Assembly: GCF_004771005.1 (NCBI RefSeq)
Contig: NZ_RQHV01000050.1
Span: 124,001 to 188,000, forward strand
DNA from: Leptospira ilyithenensis
GTDB lineage: Bacteria; Spirochaetota; Leptospiria; Leptospirales; Leptospiraceae
DNA: 64,000 nucleotides
Direction: 5' to 3'
This document shows positions 1-8,807 of the stretch, in pieces. Within the stretch, counting starts at the first letter, position 1. Each line of letters starts with the position of its first letter. The notes beneath the pieces are model-generated. The model searched no databases and had not been told where the DNA came from. It saw nothing but the letters and a program-made list of their open reading frames with translations. Both the position numbers and the translations under genes were made by a program.

Positions 1-3000
1 GCTTTGCTGAGCTTTCGATAAAAAGACCAATTTTCATTACCTGTACCATCGTTTTGATTTTGATTACGGGTTATCTGTCCTTAAACAAATTGGGAGTCGA
101 TTTATTCCCCAATATTACAATTCCCGTGGTAACAGTCACAGTTCCTTATCCGGGAGCCGCACCGAACGAAATAGAAACGCTCATTGCAAAACCGGTAGAA
201 GACGAATTATCCACTATCTCCGGGGTCAAAAGAATCAAGTCCATTTGTAACGAAAGTATGGGAACCGTAGTTGTGGAATTCACAATGGAAACGGATGTGA
301 AATATGCAGAGCAACAAGTTCGGGACAAAATCTCTTCCGTAAAACCGAAGTTACCCGACGATGCCAAAGAACCCATCATCCGAAGGATTGATCCGGCGGA
401 TCAGCCGATTATCATTTTGGCATTGAGAGCGGATCTTCCCGAAGCCGCCATCTACGATATTGCAAACGAAGAAATCAAACAAAGTCTTCTTACTACGAAA
501 GACGTGGGAAACATCACAATCTACGGAGGCCGCAAAAGAGAAATCCATGTGGAACTGGATCGGGAAAAATTAAAATCCCATATGATCTCGGCTTCCATGG
601 TTTCCAATCGATTGGCTTCCGGCGGAACGAATATCCCTGCAGGTAAGGTAAGCCGTTCCGACAAAGAGTTGGTTTATAGAACTATCAACGAATTCAAATC
701 TCCCGACGAAATCCGGGATACTCCTCTTTCCCTTTTCGGAAACGAAGTTCCGGTCAAAATCGGTCAACTGGGAGAAGTAAGGGACACGATGGAGGACGAA
801 GCTTCCCGTGCTTACTTTAACGGGCAGAAGGCGGTCTTCCTTCTTATTTACAAACAATCCGGTGCGAATACAGTAGCAGTTGCAAAGGATATAAAAAAGA
901 GAGCGGAAGAGATTAATAAGGATCTGGCTAGAAGAAACGGATCTCTCTTCCTTGCGATTGCAAATGACAACTCAACCGCCATCGAAGACAATATTTACGA
1001 CGTACAGGAAACCATTTTCATAGGTATCGTACTTACCATATTTGTAGTTTTACTCTTCCTCGGAAGCGTTCGCTCCACATTGATTACAGGGCTTGCACTA
1101 CCAAACTCTCTGTTAGGTGCGTTTATCCTGATGGCGATTGCAGGATTTACGGTAAACGTGATGACTCTCCTCGCTTTGAGTTTGGCTGTGGGTCTTCTCA
1201 TTGACGATGCGATCGTGGTTAGGGAAAATATTTTCCGCCACAGAGAGATGGGAAAAACGGCAAGACAGGCTTCCATCGACGGAACCAAAGAAGTAACTCT
1301 TGCCGTCATCGCCACTACAATGGCCGTCATTGCTGTATTTATGCCGATTGCATTTATCAGCGGTGTTGTGGGCCAGTTCTTAAGAGAATTCGGGCTTACC
1401 ATTTGTTTTGCCCTATTGATTTCATTGTATGATGCGCTTACCATCGCACCGATGCTTTCCGCTTATTTCGGAGGAGCCGTTGCGGGACATGGTGGCGGTG
1501 GCCACGGAGGAAATCATTCCCCTACGGAAACAACAACCAACTCCAAGTCCAAGAAAAAAACGCAGGAAGAGCCCGCTTCCATTTCCACTCCCGCAGAACT
1601 GGGGATAGTTGGCAAAGTTCTTTATGTGATCTTTACCCCTCTTCGCATCGTAGTAGCGATTTTGAATTTCGGATTGGAGAAAGTGTTGGCAGTATTCAAC
1701 AGATTTCAAACCCGTTTGGAAAATGTTTATGCTAAAATTCTGAAGTTCACTCTTAAGTTTCCGATTCTGATTATTTCCGGATCCATTCTACTATTCGTAT
1801 TCAGTATCTATCTCACCAAATACGTAACGAAAACATTTTTACCTGCACAGGACCAAGGTAAGTTCCAAGTTACACTGGATATGCCTCCCGGCACTTCCGT
1901 AGAAAAGATGGCGGGAGTTGCGAAAGAAGTGTATGAAATCATTTCCGCTCACAAAGAAACAAAACAAGTAGCCATGTTCAATACGAACCGAACCACTTCC
2001 ATGTTCGTTCAAATGATTCCTTCCAAAGAAAGAAAGGTAAACACAAGCCAATTCAAAGACGTACTTAGAAAGGAATTGGCCAAAACTCATGCTTACGCGA
2101 TTCCGATTGTAAAAGACATCGATATGGTAGGTGGGGGACAAAGACCTTTCGTATTAGTTGTCAGCGGTCAGAACGGACCTGAAGTTCAGGAATACGGCCT
2201 AAGACTTTTGGAAAGACTTAAAAAATCAAAAGCATTGTTGGATGTGGATACAAGTTACCGAGCAGGAGCTCCCGAGTTTCGTGTGATTCCCGATCGTTCC
2301 AAAGAAGTATTGCTCGGGATTCCCGGGGCAGCCATCGGGATGGAGCTTAGGACTCTCATCGAAGGAACAACTCCCGCCGTATACAGACAAAACGGTGTTG
2401 AGTATGACATCAGAGTCCGACTCAAAGAAGGACAAAGAAACCTAAAAGAAAGTTTCTTTCAATCTTATGTTCCTAACTTCAACAACATCATGATTCCTAT
2501 CAAAAACGTGGCGACCTCCGAAGAAACAACCGGACTCGCAACCATCAACCGGTTGAACAGAAATCAATCTCTGGAAATTTATGCGGACATGGCTCCGGAC
2601 GGACCGGGGATGGGGGGAGCGATCGAAGAGATCAGCAAGATCACTCAGACCGAACTACCTCTTCCTTCTACAGTGAAGATCAATTATCTGGGACAAGCGG
2701 AAAACTTCAAAGAGCTGGGTTCTTCCATGGCAATCGCTATGGGCCTTGGAGTTCTGTTCATCTATATCGTTCTCGCTTCCCTTTATGAAAGTTTCATCAC
2801 TCCGATTGCCATTATGTTGGTTCTGCCATTGGCGTTATGCGGTGCCTTCATCGCTCTCTTTTTGGCAAACGAATCCATGAACCTGTTTTCCATGATCGCG
2901 CTCATCATGCTCATCGGGGTCGCCACCAAAAACTCCATCCTACTTGTGGATTTTACAAACCAGTTGATCCAACAAGGTGTGGAAATGAAAGAAGCGATCA

Positions 3001-3248
3001 TCGAAGCGGGAAGAGAAAGACTTCGTCCGATCCTTATGACATCATTCGCGTTAGTCGCAGGATTCCTGCCGATCGCCATCGGTTTGAACGAAGCTTCCAA
3101 ACAAAGAACGAGTATGGGTTGGGCACTCATCGGAGGGATTATTTCTTCGACACTGCTCACTCTGATTGTGGTACCTGCCGCATTCTCCTACATAGAAAAA
3201 TTGAACAATTTCGTAAGAAGAAATTCTCCGGACCCGGACGCGAAGTAA
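1..3248 (+). CDS. RND-family (AcrB/HAE1-like) multidrug efflux transporter, 5' end cut by window edge
   Basis: Inner-membrane proton-driven exporter subunit of a tripartite efflux pump. The reading frame is already open at base 3 (FAELSIKRPIF), the typical RND amino terminus, so only a codon or two probably lie outside the window. Visible landmarks are the first TM segment, a periplasmic porter domain, TM4 with the proton-relay pair Asp-Asp (GLLIDDAIVVREN), the second TM bundle and a C-terminal LIGVATKNSILLVDF block. An unusual central loop after TM6 (about 1480-1580) is Gly/His-rich and then Lys-rich, and sits on the cytoplasmic side in known RND folds. Length about 1,080 residues fits the family. 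Substrate is unknown; any adaptor and outer-membrane factor would lie upstream of the window. Confidence 0.95.
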   Translation, partial: FAELSIKRPIFITCTIVLILITGYLSLNKLGVDLFPNITIPVVTVTVPYPGAAPNEIETLIAKPVEDELSTISGVKRIKSICNESMGTVVVEFTMETDVKYAEQQVRDKISSVKPKLPDDAKEPIIRRIDPADQPIIILALRADLPEAAIYDIANEEIKQSLLTTKDVGNITIYGGRKREIHVELDREKLKSHMISASMVSNRLASGGTNIPAGKVSRSDKELVYRTINEFKSPDEIRDTPLSLFGNEVPVKIGQLGEVRDTMEDEASRAYFNGQKAVFLLIYKQSGANTVAVAKDIKKRAEEINKDLARRNGSLFLAIANDNSTAIEDNIYDVQETIFIGIVLTIFVVLLFLGSVRSTLITGLALPNSLLGAFILMAIAGFTVNVMTLLALSLAVGLLIDDAIVVRENIFRHREMGKTARQASIDGTKEVTLAVIATTMAVIAVFMPIAFISGVVGQFLREFGLTICFALLISLYDALTIAPMLSAYFGGAVAGHGGGGHGGNHSPTETTTNSKSKKKTQEEPASISTPAELGIVGKVLYVIFTPLRIVVAILNFGLEKVLAVFNRFQTRLENVYAKILKFTLKFPILIISGSILLFVFSIYLTKYVTKTFLPAQDQGKFQVTLDMPPGTSVEKMAGVAKEVYEIISAHKETKQVAMFNTNRTTSMFVQMIPSKERKVNTSQFKDVLRKELAKTHAYAIPIVKDIDMVGGGQRPFVLVVSGQNGPEVQEYGLRLLERLKKSKALLDVDTSYRAGAPEFRVIPDRSKEVLLGIPGAAIGMELRTLIEGTTPAVYRQNGVEYDIRVRLKEGQRNLKESFFQSYVPNFNNIMIPIKNVATSEETTGLATINRLNRNQSLEIYADMAPDGPGMGGAIEEISKITQTELPLPSTVKINYLGQAENFKELGSSMAIAMGLGVLFIYIVLASLYESFITPIAIMLVLPLALCGAFIALFLANESMNLFSMIALIMLIGVATKNSILLVDFTNQLIQQGVEMKEAIIEAGRERLRPILMTSFALVAGFLPIAIGLNEASKQRTSMGWALIGGIISSTLLTLIVVPAAFSYIEKLNNFVRRNSPDPDAK

Positions 3249-3268
3249 AAAGCTTCCAGCCCCCGACA

Positions 3269-3319
3269 AAATCTCCAACTAACAACCTGTCTCTCGGGTT
3301 TAAGTTGGAGATTTTTTTA
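3269..3319 (+). terminator. Rho-independent terminator after the RND gene
   Basis: About 20 bases after the stop codon, AATCTCCAACT (3270-3280) pairs with AGTTGGAGATT (3303-3313) around a 22-base loop and is followed by a run of T. This closes transcription of the efflux gene. Confidence 0.8.
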
Positions 3320-3385
3320 TCTAACCTCTACCATTCGCAAATGCAAACCCCAAGTTCGTATTTGTTATTTCTTTAGATTATATTC

Positions 3386-3457
3386 TTGGGCGCCATTTCC
3401 GGCTCTCCGCTTCAATCTTTGCTACGCAAAGGATTTCCGCTATGATCCGGGGCGCGG
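3386..3457. repeat. 72-bp interspersed repeat, copy 1
   Basis: These 72 bases recur without a single mismatch at 25145-25216. The unit is GC-rich against its surroundings, starts TTGGGCGCC, ends GGGGCGCGG and contains a perfect small hairpin, CTTTGC-TAC-GCAAAG (3417-3431). It contains no convincing reading frame. This copy lies 58 bases left of an IS3-family element. A REP- or MITE-like non-autonomous element is the simplest reading, but this is inference. Confidence 0.85.
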
Positions 3458-3545
3458 GGAAGGATTTTAATATAGAGATGAGCTTTTAATTTGATTAGAT
3501 AATAACGAAGGTAAGTAGCCTTATGACGTTTTGTCGGACACTTCT

Positions 3546-4253
3546 CTATGCTTCTTTTAATTCGAACTGATCAGAACTCACATAACTTAGAAAAGAATGT
3601 GATCTTTGTCGATTATAAAATATCTCTATATAATCAAATAGATGATCGTAAGCATCCTTTAAATTTAAAAACACATTAACAGCATTGTCCCAACAATTGC
3701 CCTTACGGCTATTACTTCTTCTTATTCTGTTCAGTATTAATTCCCGTCTAACGGAATCAGAACAATAATTGGAACCTCTGTCTGAATGAAATATCAAACC
3801 TTTGCCTGGATTTCGTAGAGTAATTGCTTTGTGAAGGGCTTTCGATACCAAATCGGAATCATTATTGTTACTTAGCGCCCATCCAACAACTTTTCGTGAA
3901 TACAAATCTAGAATCACACAAAGATAAAGCCAACCAGTAGATGCTTTGATATAGGTAACATCGGATACCCAAACTTCATTCTTCTTTTTGGTCTCAAAAT
4001 CTCGCTTAACAAGGTCTGGGGCGGTGCGATCTGCATGACGGGAATCTGTTGTATTCACTTGATCTAAGATTCTAGGTAGTCCGTAGCTTTTTCGACTATT
4101 ACTCCAAGTCAAAAATACAAAGCTAAGAAGAGATTCATCTACATTGCCAAATGGCCTTTTCAACCGATTGAGATAGTTATAAAAGTTTGAACGAGATACT
4201 TCCAGATACCTTGCCATGCTCGTAACCTTGAATTCCTTCCTATGAGTTGCCAT
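3546..4253 (-). pseudogene. IS3-family transposase OrfB, internally deleted
   Basis: The DDE integrase core is recognisable: the HTH-like N-terminus (MARYLEVSRSNFYNYL), first Asp in EVWVSDVTYIKAS, second Asp in LIFHSDRGSNY, the RKGNCWDNAV block and the end IEIFYNRQRSHS. At about 235 residues it is 40 or so shorter than typical OrfB. Two gaps are evident by eye: between SYGLPRIL and TTDSRHAD, where a helix and linker are missing, and directly after WDNAV, where the usual AESFF-type block with the catalytic Glu is replaced by NVFLNLKDAY. The frame stays open, so protein could be made, but the DDE triad is incomplete. Confidence 0.85.
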
Positions 4254-4258
4254 AAACT

Positions 4259-4558
4259 CTAATCGGGATTCTGTTCTTTCGAGAGCATGGCTGCAAACTT
4301 TTTTAAGATGCTATTCTCATCTCTCAGTTTAACTATTTCTTTACGAAGTTTCTTTAACTCCTCGCTCTCTTTCATCTGTTTATCTGTTGGAGGATTTATT
4401 TGTTCTGAATTTTTCAAGAATTCTGCCTTCCATTGTCTTAGCACAAAATAGCTGATTCCCAATGATTCCGCTACTTCTTTTATTGTGAAAGAACCTGACA
4501 TCGCTCGTCTCACTGCTTGTTCTTTAAACTCAGGCGAGTATTTTCCTCGTCTCTTCAT
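4259..4558 (-). CDS. IS3-family transposase OrfA
   Basis: Small HTH protein (about 99 residues) with the HTH_Tnp_1 pattern KYSPEFKEQAVRRAM, then ISYFVLRQWKAEF, and a leucine-zipper-like tail (LKKLRKEIVKLRDENSILKK). It binds the terminal repeats and is the N-terminal part of the OrfAB transposase. I placed the start at the ATG with complement at 4556-4558 because GAGGTG lies a few bases upstream; an in-frame ATG 27 bases further up is possible. OrfB lies in the -1 frame just downstream. Confidence 0.85.
   Translation of the reverse strand: MKRRGKYSPEFKEQAVRRAMSGSFTIKEVAESLGISYFVLRQWKAEFLKNSEQINPPTDKQMKESEELKKLRKEIVKLRDENSILKKFAAMLSKEQNPD
4298..4304 (-). other. Programmed -1 frameshift heptamer A-AAA-AAG in orfA
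   Basis: On the minus strand the zero-frame codons TTA AAA AAG place A-AAA-AAG exactly in the register needed for -1 slippage. Re-reading in the -1 frame gives an open path (VCSHALERTESRLEF) that runs directly into OrfB. This is the classical IS3 way of making OrfAB and is intact here. Confidence 0.7.
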
Positions 4559-4684
4559 CTTACACCTCTTGCTTTTTCTTCGCAAAAAAGGTGTCCGGTT
4601 TTACGTCATAAGGCTAAATTTCATAGAAAATATTATCCCCCAAAGAATACCCTGCGGGTCAACAACTCCGACAGGCTTCCCCCT

Positions 4685-7549
4685 CTAACCGATCAGCTCC
4701 AACAATTCTTCTCTGCTGATATTTGAGTGTTTTAAATTAGATTCAGAATCAAATAAATTAGAAAAAAGTTGCTGTTTTTTTTCTTGCAGTTCTAACACAC
4801 GTTCTTCGATAGAACCTTCCGAATACAGTTTATACGCAAAGACAGCTTGAGTTTGCCCGTATCTATGAGCACGATCGGTAGCCTGGTTTTCTACGGCGGG
4901 ATTCCACCAAGGATCCAAATGAAAAACGGTGTCCGCTTTGGTTAAAGTCAATGCGACTCCTCCCGCCTTCAGGCTGATTAAAAAGAAACGCCTTTCCCCT
5001 CTTTGGAATCGTTTCACATATTCCTGACGTTTGGCGGCGGAAGTTTTACCATCCAAATAGAAATATTCGATTTTTCTTTTTTCAAAAACCATTTTCACAA
5101 TGGAAAGAGAATCCGTAAATTGACTGAAGATGAGAGCGGAAGAAAAAGGTGACATTTGTTCTTCGACCATTGATAACAACCGATTGATTTTTTCCGACTG
5201 AAAAGGATCCAATTTTTCCATTCCAATGTCCGGATGACAGGCAATTCTCCTAAGTCTTGTTAGAAGAGGCAAAAGTAAAAACAAATAATCGGAGCCTGCA
5301 TTCTGTAAAATCGCAATAGCTTCCTTTCTGGCACTTTCATATAATTTTTTCTGTCTATCTCCCATCGGCGTAGGTATCCGGATGTCCGTGCGGGGAGGAA
5401 GATCGGTGAGTACGTCCTTTTTCCTTCTCCTTAGCAAAAATTTTTCAGTCCTCTTCTGCAACTCCCGAATGCTTGTCAGGTCTCCTGCAAAAAAATTCCT
5501 TTGAAAGGAACGAAGATTACCGAGAAGTCCGGGCATGGAAAGATCCATAAGAGCCCAAAATTCATCCAAATGATTTTCCATAGGAGTTCCGGTCAGACAG
5601 AATACCGATTTAACTTTCATTTTACGAAGATATCTTGCTGCATTTGTCTCGTGATTTTTTACATACTGAGCTTCATCCAAAATCATTATCTGAGATTGAA
5701 TCTTTTCAAAAAGGGGTATATCTCTGGCAAACGTGTGATAGGTGGTTAGGATCATTCCTTCTTTCGGGATTTTTTTCTCCTTGCGGGACGGTCCATGCCA
5801 AACTTTCACAACTGCATTTGTTAAAAATCTTTTACATTCATCTTCCCAAACTCCGATCGCCGCCAAAGGAGTAACTATGATCACTTTTGTCTTCGGCTTC
5901 TCCTCCAACACTTTCGAAAGAAATGCAAGACATTGGATCGTTTTTCCCAGTCCCATCTCATCGGCAAGAACTCCTCCCGTCCCGAGAGAATAAAGATTAT
6001 ACAGGAATTCGGCACCAGTCTTTTGGTAATCCCTAAGTTCGCCGGTAAACATTTCTCCCGGTAAAAAACCGGAAATCCGACTTCTGGATTCAAACGATTC
6101 GGATAACGATCGTTTTAGTTTTCGAAGGGAATTGGCGGATCTGAGACTGGATTCTATATCAAGTGCAATCGCCTGACCTCGATTAAACTCAGAAGATTTT
6201 CCATTTTTATCAAGATGGATGCCCGCGCTGTCCAAAGACTTGATTATATTTTCGAATCCAAGATGGGAAAGGTTGACAATACCGTTTTTTTGCAATTTTA
6301 CAAACTTTCTACCTGCTTTCCATGCCGCATAATAAGCCTTTGTTGCATCGGAGTCCATTCCTTCGATTTGAAGCTCACCGTAAAACCAATCTACCCCGGA
6401 AGATTCCTTGATTTGAAAAGACGCCTGTTTTTGAGACGTTAATCCGTCCAGGTCGGGATGAAGTTCCAAAACAAATTTCCGTTTTAATATTTCCGGAAGA
6501 GTTTCTGCAAAAAAGGAAGACACTTTTTTCACAGGAATTCTGAATTCGCCGGTTGCTTTTATATATTTCAAAGGAATCTCTTCCTTTAACAATAACCTTT
6601 CCTTTTTAGTATTTCGCCTTACCACTGTTCGGTCCGAATGTTCTATAAAAAAATTTGAACGATGATATCTTACCGGTTTTAAAGGAAAATCCGCCAGGAC
6701 TTTCTCTCTAGGTTGTTTCAATTGTTCCGCAGTATCGGTTTCCGACAGAATCGGTTTCTTTCGCTTGGCTTTTTTCTTATTCAAATCAATCGTAGGAATA
6801 AGATCCTCTTTGTATTTTGAATAAACAATGGCAACTTTACCTTTCAGGCTCAGACTATCACCTATCTCTTCGTTATATTCCGGTCCCAAAAAGATAAAAA
6901 GCCCCGGACCTTGGGAAATACATTCCGGTAGGATTTCAAGTCCTTCTATTTCCAATGTTCTCAATCTGTCCATTAATTCGAAAATTGCGGAGGAAGTTAT
7001 GAATCCGTCCGGACTTGCATAGTTCAATATCATTCTCTGGTCGGGACTCGGTCCGTCCCAAAAGACGGGAATCCGTTTTTCAAGATGATCTTGTGTTAGA
7101 TGGGATGGCAGAGAAGAAACGTAAGGACTTTCCCAAATATACTTTTCATTGTAACGGCTCAAACTCTGTGTTTGCGAAAGAAAAGAATGACTGATTCTTT
7201 GAATCCGATAACGGCCTGCTTCATCTTTGCTCAATTTTAATTTGGATACAGAATTGCCTGCAAAATACGCGGCCCTACCATCGTTCGTAAAAACCTGAAT
7301 CTGCGGAGTTATGGAATGGATATAATAGTTGAAAAGATCGGAAATTCTGAATTTACGATCATAGTTTCCGTATAATAACTTCGATACGAAAGATGCTTGG
7401 GAAGTTACAAAAGCATTTGCAGCTTGCAGCAGACCGATTGAATAGAGTGAGGCAAGAGAAAAGATCTGATTTTTGTCATTCATTCCCGCAAATTCGCAGA
7501 AAACTCCGTCCGGCATTAAAAAAGCGACAAGTCTCAATTTACCTTTCAT
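4685..7549 (-). CDS. SWI2/SNF2-family DEAD/DEAH-box helicase
   Basis: Double-stranded DNA translocase of the bacterial SNF2 group, 954 residues. The C-terminal half carries the motor: motif I ADEMGLGKTIQ near residue 530, motif II LDEAQ near 623, TGTPMEN (motif III), then the second RecA lobe with IFSQFTDSL, SLKAGGVALTLTKADTVFHLDPWWNP and the motif VI block ATDRAHRYGQ. The N-terminal 450 or so residues lack recognisable motifs apart from a lysine-rich stretch. It is transcribed away from the Cas1 gene, with about 130 bases between the two starts. Chromosomal Leptospira commonly carry such helicases, so the pairing with Cas1 may be coincidental. Role in repair, chromatin remodelling or defence cannot be decided. 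Confidence 0.9.
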   Translation of the reverse strand: MKGKLRLVAFLMPDGVFCEFAGMNDKNQIFSLASLYSIGLLQAANAFVTSQASFVSKLLYGNYDRKFRISDLFNYYIHSITPQIQVFTNDGRAAYFAGNSVSKLKLSKDEAGRYRIQRISHSFLSQTQSLSRYNEKYIWESPYVSSLPSHLTQDHLEKRIPVFWDGPSPDQRMILNYASPDGFITSSAIFELMDRLRTLEIEGLEILPECISQGPGLFIFLGPEYNEEIGDSLSLKGKVAIVYSKYKEDLIPTIDLNKKKAKRKKPILSETDTAEQLKQPREKVLADFPLKPVRYHRSNFFIEHSDRTVVRRNTKKERLLLKEEIPLKYIKATGEFRIPVKKVSSFFAETLPEILKRKFVLELHPDLDGLTSQKQASFQIKESSGVDWFYGELQIEGMDSDATKAYYAAWKAGRKFVKLQKNGIVNLSHLGFENIIKSLDSAGIHLDKNGKSSEFNRGQAIALDIESSLRSANSLRKLKRSLSESFESRSRISGFLPGEMFTGELRDYQKTGAEFLYNLYSLGTGGVLADEMGLGKTIQCLAFLSKVLEEKPKTKVIIVTPLAAIGVWEDECKRFLTNAVVKVWHGPSRKEKKIPKEGMILTTYHTFARDIPLFEKIQSQIMILDEAQYVKNHETNAARYLRKMKVKSVFCLTGTPMENHLDEFWALMDLSMPGLLGNLRSFQRNFFAGDLTSIRELQKRTEKFLLRRRKKDVLTDLPPRTDIRIPTPMGDRQKKLYESARKEAIAILQNAGSDYLFLLLPLLTRLRRIACHPDIGMEKLDPFQSEKINRLLSMVEEQMSPFSSALIFSQFTDSLSIVKMVFEKRKIEYFYLDGKTSAAKRQEYVKRFQRGERRFFLISLKAGGVALTLTKADTVFHLDPWWNPAVENQATDRAHRYGQTQAVFAYKLYSEGSIEERVLELQEKKQQLFSNLFDSESNLKHSNISREELLELIG

Positions 7550-7678
7550 AAGATATAATTCTTTCTAATTGAAAATTTTCAATTCATTCTAAATTTTCCG
7601 ATTTTTATATGGCAAGAACTTAATTTTCATAATATTTTACTTATTTATCCATCATCGCCTATCGAAACTTAAGTTGTC

Positions 7679-8581
7679 ATGACTAACAGAAATTTGCAGG
7701 AACTTCCTAAGTTTGAAGATAACTGGTCTTATTTGTATTTTGAGAAAGGCAAAATCGACCAATTCCAAAAATCTATTGCCTTCCGCTATTTAGATAAGAC
7801 CGTTCCCATCCCAATTGAAACGGTAACCCTACTTCTTTTAGGACCTGGAACAACAATCACCCATGAGGCGATCAAAAGAATTAGCGAAAGCCGTTCCATG
7901 GTAGCTTGGACAGGGGAAAAGGGTGTTCGGTTTTATTCGGCAGGTTATACGGGGACATATTCTTCACGAAATCTATTAAAACAAGTTGAGACCTATGCAG
8001 ATCTAAAATCCAGAGATAGAGTTGTTCGGAAAATGTATCAAATGCGTTTTGACGAAGAGCTTCCCGAAAACCTAAATATTGAACAAATCAGAGGAAAAGA
8101 AGGGGCAAGAGTCAGAAAGTTTTACCAAACTTATTCGGAAAAAGTAGGAGTTGAATGGAAATCCAGATCTTATGACCAAAACCAATGGGACTATTCGGAT
8201 CCACTGAACAGAGCTTTGTCGTCAGCTAATGCTTGTCTCTACGGAATTATTCACGCGGCCATTCTAAGCTCAGGATTTTCCCCTGGAATCGGTTTTGTTC
8301 ATACAGGCAAACAATTATCATTCGTATATGACATTGCTGATTTATATAAAACGGAAGTTTCGATTCCTTTGGCTTTCGACGTTGTAAAAGAAAATCCCTT
8401 TGATGTAGAAAGAAGAGTTCGCCTCAATTGTAGAGATTATTTTCAAAATTCTAAAATCATGAAACGGGTAATACCGGATATGAAGGAGCTGATTTGGGGT
8501 GTGTGTATAGAGACGGGATTCGCCTTCCGCCGCTTTTCCCATCCAGGTCAAGTAGACGTCCCCGCCAGCCTTTGCACATGA
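7679..8581 (+). CDS. cas1: Stand-alone Cas1, type I-E subfamily
   Basis: Spacer-integrase protein of the Cas1e subfamily. Diagnostic blocks are LLLLGPGTTITHEAIKR, VVRKMYQMRF, IRGKEGARVRKFY, NRALSSANACLYGI, GFVHTGKQLSFVYDIADL and RLNCRDYF. Metal-binding residues are all present: Glu141, His208, Asp218 and Asp221, which coincide with the E. coli Cas1 numbering. The conserved core ends around residue 272 (IPDMKELI); the last 28 residues (GVCIETGFAF to the stop) do not look like Cas1 and are encoded by GC-rich sequence unlike the gene body. No Cas2, Cascade, Cas3 or repeat array is seen in the whole window. The upstream neighbour is a divergent SNF2 helicase; downstream are tRNA genes on the other strand. 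Probably a relic of a lost I-E locus or a solo Cas1; which one is open. Confidence 0.92.
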   Translation: MTNRNLQELPKFEDNWSYLYFEKGKIDQFQKSIAFRYLDKTVPIPIETVTLLLLGPGTTITHEAIKRISESRSMVAWTGEKGVRFYSAGYTGTYSSRNLLKQVETYADLKSRDRVVRKMYQMRFDEELPENLNIEQIRGKEGARVRKFYQTYSEKVGVEWKSRSYDQNQWDYSDPLNRALSSANACLYGIIHAAILSSGFSPGIGFVHTGKQLSFVYDIADLYKTEVSIPLAFDVVKENPFDVERRVRLNCRDYFQNSKIMKRVIPDMKELIWGVCIETGFAFRRFSHPGQVDVPASLCT

Positions 8582-8716
8582 TGCGCAAAGGACAAAAACG
8601 TTTACGCTCCCATCGGTCGCTACCATTTCTTTCTGTTACGGTTGTTCGAACCCCAACTTCTTTACGTTAAATTGAAAATGATTTGATCTTGGAATCAGCT
8701 TTGCTGATGTAAGGTG

Positions 8717-8789
8717 GGTGGATGACGGGATTCGAACCCGCGACGACTGGTACCACAAACCAGGGCTCTACCGCTGAACTACATCCACC
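8717..8789 (-). tRNA. tRNA-His (GTG)
   Basis: On the minus strand GTGGATG pairs with CATCCAC as the acceptor stem. D-arm GTTCAGCGGTAGAGC, anticodon stem CTGGT/ACCAG with loop TTGTGGT (anticodon GTG) and T-arm GCGGGTTCGAATCCCGT are all standard. The base before position 1 is G (8789), which can serve as the G-1 that is diagnostic of tRNA-His. The 3' CCA is not fully encoded. Last gene of a three-tRNA cluster. Confidence 0.95.
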
Positions 8790-8807
8790 ATATATCTGAC
8801 TGAACTT

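Larger units (their letters stand above)
3516..4616 (-). mobile_element. IS3-family insertion sequence, degenerate
   Basis: The ends form inverted repeats: TAGCCTTATGACGT at 3516-3529 matches the reverse complement of 4603-4616, and a further GGACAC matches after a six-base divergent stretch. Between them are orfA and orfB on the minus strand in IS3 order, with a slippery heptamer for orfAB fusion. No target-site duplication is apparent in the bases flanking the ends (AAG and AAT). OrfB has lost internal segments including the catalytic glutamate region, so the element probably cannot transpose by itself. A short piece resembling the orfB 3' end occurs at 25776-25800. Confidence 0.85.

Noticed and set aside
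2837..3376. A plus-strand protein overlapping the RND 3' end
   Set aside because: Arg/His-rich shadow of the transporter in another frame; it runs through the terminator hairpin.
8342..8626. A minus-strand gene overlapping the Cas1 end
   Set aside because: No family features; it reads through the opposite strand of conserved Cas1 codons and the GC-rich junction.
8490..8716. A cas2 gene after cas1
   Set aside because: All frames between 8490 and 8716 were read; none shows a Cas2e start or its conserved blocks, and the space is too short.
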